From positions 47,391,321 through 47,455,320 of the forward strand of contig JALGPY010000002.1 in NCBI GenBank assembly GCA_023055425.1: a stretch of 64,000 nucleotides of DNA, written 5' to 3'. The position numbers and the translations under genes are program-made. The notes under the pieces were generated by a model. The model was not told the origin of the DNA, made no database searches, and saw only the letters and a program-made list of their open reading frames with translations. The first letter of the stretch is position 1. Each line of letters begins with the position of its first letter. Source of the DNA: Linanthus parryae. Its lineage: Eukaryota; Streptophyta; Magnoliopsida; Ericales; Polemoniaceae. Positions 56,434-64,000 of the stretch are shown piece by piece.

Positions 56434-59374
56434 AGCCTTGTGAAGTGTGCAAGTTGGACCGGACATCTATATATATAATAGCAGAACGAACGTTTGCAAA
56501 AACTTCCATATCTCACTCCCCTATCCTTTCCTCACTTTCCGAAAATGAATTCATCAATTCAAAATTCAAAAATGACGGCTGGATTTTAAATTTAAACAAG
56601 AACGGCAGCATTAAGATTCGAATAAATATATTTGTTTACAAAAAAATCGATTTGTTTAACTGGATAATGTCAGATTCAAAAAAGAAAAGTACGTGTAACG
56701 ATGAAGGGCTAACGGATAGATATTGTGATCCCATTATTGATCTACTTTCAGAGTTTAGTTATTTGTTTTTTTTGAGGAGATCAGACTTTAGTTGTTAAAA
56801 TGAGATTACGATAATCGATATTTTAAAAAAAGTCTGTCGAGTTTAGTTGTTGAAATCAAGTAACAATGAACCAGAATAGAAGATATTTAAAAATAAGTAT
56901 GTCGACTTTAGTTTTAAAAAATAATGTTTATCTTTTTTTTTGAACAAAAACCAATATTTATCGACAATTCTCTTTTTCGCTCATAAATCTCTCTCTCAAA
57001 ACTAATTTTGAAAGTTATTTCTACAAAATCATTTTTTTTACTATTCCTAAAAATCTGTCATTGATATGATATGATGTGGATATCTTTCAACTCACCCTCT
57101 ATATATTCTTTCAAAAGCTCACAAAATGTTTTTCACGTCTCTCGCTCCATATCACCTCACATGTAAGTTTTCTCCTTCTACGTTTTTGAATAATTTTTCC
57201 TTTTCACTTTATAATTTGGCGTATTTTCTTTTTCACATTGCAACAGCGATGATGACTGGGAGATAATTTAGCACACTTTCAAGGTCTCGCTTTATGTTCG
57301 AGCTTAGTGTATTCTATACTTATTGTTCATAAATTTACAAAACCACTCTTCTTCAGGTGAACGTCTCTCTTTGGTGGGTTTATTTAGATCTCAGGTGAAG
57401 AGTTAGTTTTAACCTCTCCACACATAAGTTATGCAGCTTTCTCATTTGGATATATATTGACAGATGTTTTTATATTCTTTTGCAGGCTTTAATTTCTAAT
57501 CTGGTTTCTTTTTCATTATCTTAAAGATATGAATTTTATTGGAGTTGAAAGAAGAAGAAAATTGTGGCTAACTTAAGAAAAGATAAATAAGAAAGATTTT
57601 TTGTATTTATCTCTCTTAAAAATTGAAGTTAAGGGGGCAACTTTTGAACAAGATACATTTCTTTCCAAAAAAAAAGAACAAGATACATGAGGCTTGATTT
57701 ATTCATTTATTTAATATATTTATAGATCTAAGAGTTGTACTATCTCAAAATATATATATATATATATAAGAATCTGAAGCTATTCAGATAAGTGGCGTCT
57801 TTTAAAGATGTGAATACTTTCTTTTAGATGAGCTTTTTTCTTGGATTTTTTTTTTTTGTTAAAATGAGGTTGAAGATAAAGGGTTAAGTTAGATACTCAT
57901 AAATTAACATTGTAGAAGAAATTGAGGAAGAGGGTAAATACGAAAATTTGGCCCATAAACATGTGATTCCCTGCATGCCTTTGAGCAAGATCTTCTGAGA
58001 GAAGAAAAGAGTAGAGGAGAAATGGACATATTTACGGAAAGATAGGTTCCAGATTTTTCAAAGGAAGAGATAAGTTGTAGGAAACATAGAAGATCAAAAT
58101 TCAAAAAGGCAATCTTCATCTGAAGAAAAAAGGATATACACTAAGGACTAAAAATCTATTTGTATCTACACATTTAAGAAAAGAACTATTAATAATTCAG
58201 CATTTGTTGCTGAATTGTATCCCTAGAATTGTAACTCTAGATAGAAATGCAGTATTTGTTGTATGAGTAGTATTCTCTAAAAAAAAAGAAAAAAAAAGAA
58301 CTGTTAATAAACAAAAAATATATATTTTACGTTGTTCTTTTAAAAGTCATTTTACTCATTATATGATCATTTAAAAATAAATTATTTTTGAAAATTATGC
58401 ACGTTCTTTTTTCTTAAATGAAAACATATATTTTGCTCAAAAAAAATAAAAAATAAAAACATATATTAGTATCTGGACTAAAAAGAAAAAGAACAAATTG
58501 GAACCATAATTTGAAATCCTAAGCAGCGTAGAACTGAAATGGCATCCAAACTCTTATTAGTTCAAACCGGTAATTATCTTCCAACAAAATATATTTGGTC
58601 TTTATTCGTACAGGACAAGTTTAAAAATGAAACGAGATAATAATAACAAATGAACAAAACTGTAGGAGAGTCCGAATTTCGAAAGTGATGGAGGTATAAT
58701 ATGTTCTGCTATAATATATACATATATATAATATAATATATACACAAAATAATATTTAGATTTGGAGTTTTATGTTACTGAGATTTATGAAGAGTTTGGC
58801 TAGATCGGTAGAAGAATAATAAATCTCCACCCATTTATAAATAATGGAGAAATGAAGATATGTAGATTGATTGTTGGAGACCGCTCTGTTTTGTACCATC
58901 AAAAATGGAGAATGAAGGAAAACTGGAGATATCGGTTGGAGATGTGCGCTCTAAGGGCCAGTTTAGGACGGTTATGGCGTTGCAGGAAGATGTGTGAAAA
59001 TGTTTGTGTCAAAGTTGTTATGAATTTTAGATGAAATATTGTTTCGTAAATGTTACACAAATGTTATAATGAAGTAATGATATAGCGATTTCGTGTTTTG
59101 TAAAATCAAGTGTGAAAATGCTGATAAAAATATATGACACCTATCGATTCCATAGATATAAATATTAAAATTTTAAAACATTTGTAAAGTTAAGATATCG
59201 GTTGCTCATGTTGTCGTGGCAGCAAAAGCGTTCGCAAACTGGCCGAAAGCATTTGTATTTGCTTTCATAGTATCTTAAATTCTCATTAATATACACACTT
59301 TTGTTATGTTGTTTATGCTGCAATTTAACTTTGTCGTACATTGAGAACATAGTTTATCTAAGCAATGCTGGATC

Positions 59375-59676
59375 CAGGGCCGTCTCTACCATTAGGCCAA
59401 CTTACGGCTTGCCTAGGACCCCGAAAACGAAAGGGGCCCAAGTTTTCCCTAACAATGAGGGTTATATGATAAATTCACATACATATGATTTAATTCACAT
59501 AATTTTCTGACAAAATTATAATATTGAATTTCAATCAAATATATTGTTTAGGTAACAAAATAAAATTCTTCTACTTTCTTAAAATGACGTGATGCTGCTA
59601 TACATATTTTTCTTTTATAAAGGGGCCCCGAGAAGTTGGATCGCTTAGGGCCTCCGGAAACATAGAGACGGCCCTG
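59375..59676. mobile_element. hAT MITE with CAGGGCCGTCTCTA ends
   Basis: Perfect 14-bp inverted ends CAGGGCCGTCTCTA and perfect 8-bp duplication GCTGGATC (59367-59374, 59677-59684). 302 bp; interior has GGGGCCC blocks at both sides. Nested in the Helitron candidate. Confidence 0.93.
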
Positions 59677-59990
59677 GCTGGATCGATCTAAACATGTTAA
59701 CTATTGCAATATTATTTATAAGGGCCAATGAACACTTTTTGCAGACAAGATTTTATAATTTTTTCCATTTTACCGATTTTTTCTAACATTTCGAGACAAT
59801 GTTTCTTTATGTATTCATGTAAACTGGATATCCTTCCCACGGGCTTTCGACCAAATAATTTGTTGTTTTCTTATACTTTGTTAATGCGATTGCGCAATAA
59901 CGTAACGTAACAACGAACTGGGAACTCGAACCGACCCATTTACCCCAGACTAGACCAGCTACGAGAACATGTATGTGAAAGAACATGAGA

Positions 59991-60347
59991 AAGGTAAAAG
60001 ACACTTTCACCCCCTTCTGGTTTGATAGGAAGACACTTAACTCTTTCTGTTTGGAAAAAAACACTTTTACCCCCTCCAGTTTAGAAAACAACACTTTCAC
60101 CCCTTTATTGGTCAAACTTTAAGACATCTACACCTCCTGAATGTGTTTTTTCATACTATAAGACCAAATTTGTCGTAGAAACAACTACTATCGACGAACT
60201 CCCACCCCCATACTAACACTACAATTGGAGAGCGTATGGGTTTTGGAATATGGCAGAATAACGAAATGAGAGTGTCATTTCCAAAACTAGAGGGGTAGAC
60301 AATTTATTTTCATCGAGCTTGAGAGGGTGAAAGTCTATTTTTACCTT
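59991..60347. mobile_element. MITE family A, copy 2
   Basis: Ends AAGGTAAAAGACACTTTCAC and, reversed, AAGGTAAAAATAGACTTTCAC, with repeated ACACTTTCACCCC/ACACTTTTACCCC in the left half. Same family as 3321-3625 in the SH3 gene intron. Confidence 0.75.
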
Positions 60348-60977
60348 ACAGTTACAAAATGGTCGCAAATGTAAGTACCCTCCAAACACCCCCGCCCCAG
60401 ACACTTAGACAACTGGAGAGTCAATGATATATTATAATATATCTTTGACTCTCAAGATCTACTGAAGCTACGAGCTCTAGAAAATAAACCTACGAGTAAG
60501 TTTTTAAAACCTCGAGTTCATGTGATACAACAAATTAAATCCAAAAACGAAAGACTCTTACATTGAATTCGGTTGAATGAAATTGTTGAGACTAAGATTG
60601 AGGACAATGAAACGAGAAGTCAAGCTTTCTAGCTACGAGAAAGAATATTTAATTTTTCAAGAAAATGACAAATAACTCACGGTAACCGAGTGTCAACATT
60701 GAAAAATGCCCTTGAAATTGTGAATTTATATATATTTTATTTGTATGGTATTTATCCGTGCAATGCACGGACGGTTTGCTAGTAACAATTAATAGAAAGA
60801 AATGACGGAAGTGAATTCGTGGAAAACATAGAGGCAAAGCTGAGGTTTCCAATTTGTTTAAAATGAGTGCTTGTTTGGGAGCTCTCTTTTTAATAAATTT
60901 TTTAATCAAAACCCTTACTAAAAACACATTGTTTTTCAAAAACTCACTTGGAAGACACAAACTGTGCTATGATTAAA

Positions 60978-62228
60978 GGCTTAATTACTTAATGCATACC
61001 CCCAGTATACCCAAACTAACCCATTGCAACCCCCACTTTTAGAATAGGCTTATTGCATCCCCCAGTTTCAACAAGTCCTACTTGTTGAAACTGGTAAAAT
61101 TATTCTGTTAAATATTTAACGGAGTTAACCGTTAGTTGACAATCACATCCTTTTGTTCAAGGGTAAATTTGTCTCTCCCACACACTAGTAATAGTATCCT
61201 AATCACTGCCGGTGCTTCCACCATATATCGTCGCCGCATAATCCAGATACCGGCGAACCAGCCATTCCGGTGAACCAATCATCAACCCCATCTCCACCAG
61301 AGCACAACCACTTCCCCGCGACATCAAAATACAGATCTTAAAACGCCTCCATAGCCTCCTCCATTGAAGCCGGTGACAGGAGGGAGGGAGAAGGTCAACA
61401 TAGAGAGTGAGATAGAGCGACCGTATGCCTTTACAGGGAGAATTTGAACATGCATTTCAAAAAACACCAATTGATTCAACCCATAATCAGAAGATACATC
61501 AATAAACTGAAAAGGGGAAAAAATCAATACCCAATCCCTAGAAAAAAAAATTGAAGAACAATAAATTGATTCAAGCAAAACCCAAAAACAAACCTTCCGA
61601 ATCAATTCAAAGGCCTCCATTCTTGCACCCAAATACAAATCCCCATTCCTTAAGCGAGACATGCATGTTTTCTTCATATTCTTCTATCCACCATCATCAT
61701 GAGCTGCAAGGGTTCACAGTTTCCGCGAGGAAATCAGCCGAGTTTCTTTGATCAGATCCTTGTTGTCATCGCCTTCATCTCTTCGACCTCAAATAGCGAT
61801 TTTGGGGATGGAGATTTCTGGTTGAAGGACTTGAAAGCTTACCCAGAGCGATCTCACGAGAGTTGTGTCGTCTTCGTTTCTTTCTTCTTTGATGCACACC
61901 CCTTCAATCTTTTCCATATTCATTCTTATAGATGACAGAGAAGGCAGAGAGACGGGAGAGAGAATGATATTCATCCTCTCATCTTCCTTGTCCTTATCTT
62001 CATCTTATTTATTTTTTGATTTTCTTTATTTTACTTTCAGATTTTTATATGAATTTCTTGATTGACAATTATACCCTCACTGTATAGATGGTGTTTGAAT
62101 GAATAATTTTACCAGTTTCAACAAGTATGAATAATTGCAACTGGGGGATTCAATAAGCCCATTCTAGAAGTGGGGGTTGCAATGTGTTAGTTTAGGCATA
62201 CTGGGGGTATGCATTAAGTAATTAAGCC
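60978..62228. mobile_element. Mutator-like element (possible Pack-MULE)
   Basis: Inverted ends of about 130 bp starting GGCTTAATTACTTAATGCAT on both sides, and a perfect 9-bp duplication ATGATTAAA (60969-60977, 62229-62237), as expected for MULEs. No transposase. The interior looks like host sequence: on the minus strand an ATG near 61919 (MEKIEGVCIKEERNEDD) runs to a donor-like CTGG|GTAAGC, and a second piece from 61677 (MSRLRNGDLYLGARMEAFEL) to a donor-like GAAG|GTTTG. The parent gene is not recognised. Confidence 0.88.
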
Positions 62229-62237
62229 ATGATTAAA

Positions 62238-62725
62238 ACCAAAAAACAAAGGAAAAACACGGTGTTCTTAGAAACACAACATTTCGTGTTTTTTGGTTGT
62301 TTCTTTTATACTTTTTGTGGTTGAACGCAATTCATACTTTTGATAAATACATAAAACAACTACTATATACCGTTGTTGTATGTACTAAATGATGTTGAAA
62401 TTAATTAAACATTAAAATTTAGGAATTCATTACGTTGTCAACCGTAAATTTAATTTTAAATATTATTTTCTAGTTGATACCATTTTTTTTTTAAAATTAT
62501 GTCTTTGAACACGTATTTTCATCATTTTTTTAAACTATTTTCTAGTTTTAAATGGATACCGACCATGCTCTGATTGGTGAGCTCGCGCTCTGTGCACTGT
62601 CGTTTCCGTTTGTGGTCGATTGTGACTGGAGGCGGATTTTCTCGGTCCCCATTCTTACCTTGTTCAAGAAAAAACTCCTATCAACGTCCCTCTCTCATTA
62701 CTACGCCTTCTTTCCCCTCTGAAGC
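62238..62725 (+). promoter_or_regulatory. Upstream region of the MATE gene
   Basis: Short host upstream region between the Mutator-like insertion and the ATG. The segment 62413-62665 is duplicated at 51781-51978, including ATTGGTGAGCTCGCGCTC, where a CCAAT-box (reversed ATTGG) lies at about 62573. No convincing TATA box was fixed. Confidence 0.5.
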
Positions 62726-63173
62726 ATGAATTTTCAAACCCTAATAGTTCATCCCCATGTCCCAATCCAACACCTCCTCAGATTCAATCACAAGTTTTCT
62801 CATGTCCCTCGCGGACCTCCGTCGTCTCGGATTGTCTCAGCCATTCTTCTCCCCCGTGCAGCTGCCAGCGACCGGTGGAAGTGGATGATTACTGGTTGCG
62901 CTAGCCCGAACGCGGAACTTATCGTGGAGGAATCTGTTATTGAGATTGCAAATGTGGAGGTTATCGCGTTGTCTTTCGAAGAAGAGGGTGCAAAGGTAAG
63001 TGAAATGGAGATGGAGATGGAAGAGTTGGCGAATGGGAGTATGTGGAATCAAGTGGTGGATATTATGAAGTTCTCAGGTCCAGCCACTGGGTTGTGGGTA
63101 TCTGCACCGTTGATGAGGCTCATTGACACAGTTGTCATTGGCCATGGAAGCTCCATTGAGCTTGCTGCTTTAG
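62726..63173 (+). CDS. EDS5/DTX46-47-type MATE transporter, first exon (3' part outside window)
   Basis: MATE-family antiporter of the chloroplast envelope subgroup; Arabidopsis EDS5 (DTX47) exports isochorismate from plastids for salicylic acid synthesis, DTX46 is its close relative. ATG 62726 is the first in frame and opens a 149-codon exon ending TTTAG|GTAGTT at 63173 in phase 1. Residues 1-50 are basic and Ser/Pro-rich without acidic residues until about residue 48, like a plastid transit peptide; then an acidic linker (EMEMEMEELANG), then SMWNQVVDIMKFSGPATGLW and PLMRLIDTVVIGHGSSIELA, the start of the first MATE repeat. An internal GTAAGT at 62997 could act as donor but the frame stays open and conserved beyond it. 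Further exons lie right of 64000. Confidence 0.82.
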
Positions 63174-64000
63174 GTAGTTTCTTGTCCTTATGTGTTTTTT
63201 GGTATCTTAACAAAAAAGGAAAGAAGTTGAACACAACCCCAACCCTACTCTGGATACCGTATTTCTCTGATGTGATGTGTTCCCTCCGATAGCGTATGTG
63301 AGTTGTGAACTGATTAATTTACTATATTGAATTTTTACGGTAAACAACGCCAACATTTTAAGGGTGAGTTAAGGAATGCTTCTGCTGTTAGCACAACAGT
63401 TTTTCAACAGCAAAACAGTTTTAGTGCGTTTGATAAAAATATTTTTTTTTTGTTTTTTTGTACAGTTTCTATTGTCCCACAACAGTTTTCAGAAGCAAGG
63501 GGAGGGGATGGTTTTCCAGAAAGTGATTTTGATTAATTTATCTACAACCGATTTTAACCTTACAATTTTTAGAATATTAATATTTAATTTTACAGAAATG
63601 ACACGTGTCATATATGTTTGTCATTTTACTCTCTCACAACAAGTTCACAGTTGATTTTACCAACATAAAATTACTACATCAATATTTCACAACAGCTTTT
63701 ACGTAATATTTACCGAACAACATTTTATCTCGAATTCATACAACTTTTCCACAGTGTTTTTCACACAACAGCTTCTAGCACCGCTACAACATTCCCAAAC
63801 TAGCCCTAAGTCACCAACGCGACAACCACGGCTAGCGTCACAACCACCACATCGCTCAGACTCTTCGTCCGGGGTCCCTTAGGCACAAGATGGAGGCATG
63901 AAGGGCCAAGGCGGGTCACCTCTCCCCCCCCCCCCCCAACATTTTCAAGAACTACATATGAACCCTAAAATTTAAAAATGTACTCCCTTATATTACAAGT
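63174..64000 (+). other. First intron of the MATE gene (incomplete)
   Basis: Begins GTAGTT. Holds the Tourist-like MITE and a C run at 63924-63937. No acceptor followed by the expected next MATE residues was seen before the window ends. Confidence 0.6.
63362..63806. mobile_element. Tourist-like MITE in the MATE intron
   Basis: Ends GGGTGAGTTAAGGAATG and, reversed, GGGCTAGTTTGGGAATG; duplication TAA at 63359-63361 and 63807-63809. Interior rich in CAACAG/CTGTTG motifs. Confidence 0.75.

Larger units (their letters stand above)
56466..60782 (+). mobile_element. Candidate non-autonomous Helitron
   Basis: The 3' end is CCGTGCAATGCACGG (hairpin, 60756-60770), eight bases, then CTAG at 60779-60782, followed by T: the canonical Helitron end. 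The best 5' end is A|TCTATATATATAATAGC at 56466, the A+T-rich TC start usual in plants, and insertion is between A and T as required. The 4.3-kb body has no RepHel gene and is AT-rich with short frames (56445-56798, 58852-59034, none recognised), plus two nested MITEs. The 5' end is the less certain side. Confidence 0.5.

Noticed and set aside
62997..63002. Exon end at GTAAGT in the MATE first exon
   Set aside because: The frame stays open and encodes the conserved MATE start (GPATGLW, PLMRLIDT) beyond it.

Overview
The window is nuclear DNA of a eudicot plant. Two host genes with close Arabidopsis counterparts, GT-AG introns, GA/AT microsatellites and plant-type transposons (Tat and Athila LTR elements, hAT, Stowaway, Tourist, Mutator, Helitron, LINE) show this. 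I cannot name the species from sequence alone. Layout: an SH3P2-type BAR-SH3 gene enters from the left edge (nine exons, 689-7703; exon 1 lies outside), and the first exon of an EDS5/DTX46-47-type MATE transporter starts at 62726 and runs off the right edge. About 55 kb of mostly transposon-derived DNA separates them. || 7.7-14.4 kb: small repeats and a Tat-like LTR remnant; a reverse-strand retrocopy with 14-bp target duplication, itself cut by a GC-rich hAT element; a 1.18-kb Stowaway-ended element carrying foreign-looking sequence; a LINE RNase H fragment and a second hAT element. || 14.5-40.1 kb: one nested block. A Tat-lineage Ty3/gypsy element (LTRs 14456-15031 and 39493-40105, target duplication CCACC) has gag-protease, RT, RNase H, a second archaeal-type RNase H, integrase, a 53-bp tandem repeat and a reverse-strand plant-mobile-domain (PMD) gene before its 3' LTR. 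That gene is split by an 11.3-kb Athila element (24463-35718, duplication AGCAC). The Athila has lost RT/RNase H/integrase by an in-frame deletion, and is itself split by an Athila-type solo LTR on the other strand (28509-30118, duplication TCGGT). All three target duplications are intact, so the order of insertion can be read directly. || 40.1-51.8 kb: a Tourist MITE, a short ORF with a 16-residue tandem repeat, LINE remains, and a very long inverted repeat (45201-49575; two arms of about 2.1 kb around a 160-bp spacer). || 51.8-56.2 kb: a truncated second copy of the MATE upstream region fused to a truncated reverse-strand Tat element, then a LINE 3' end. || 56.4-62.2 kb: a Helitron candidate carrying two nested MITEs, then a 1.25-kb Mutator-like element with 9-bp target duplication that looks like a Pack-MULE, directly upstream of the MATE gene. 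|| No rRNA, tRNA or CRISPR locus was recognised. The retroelement genes carry stops and frameshifts and appear non-functional; only the two edge genes look like intact host genes as far as they are visible.
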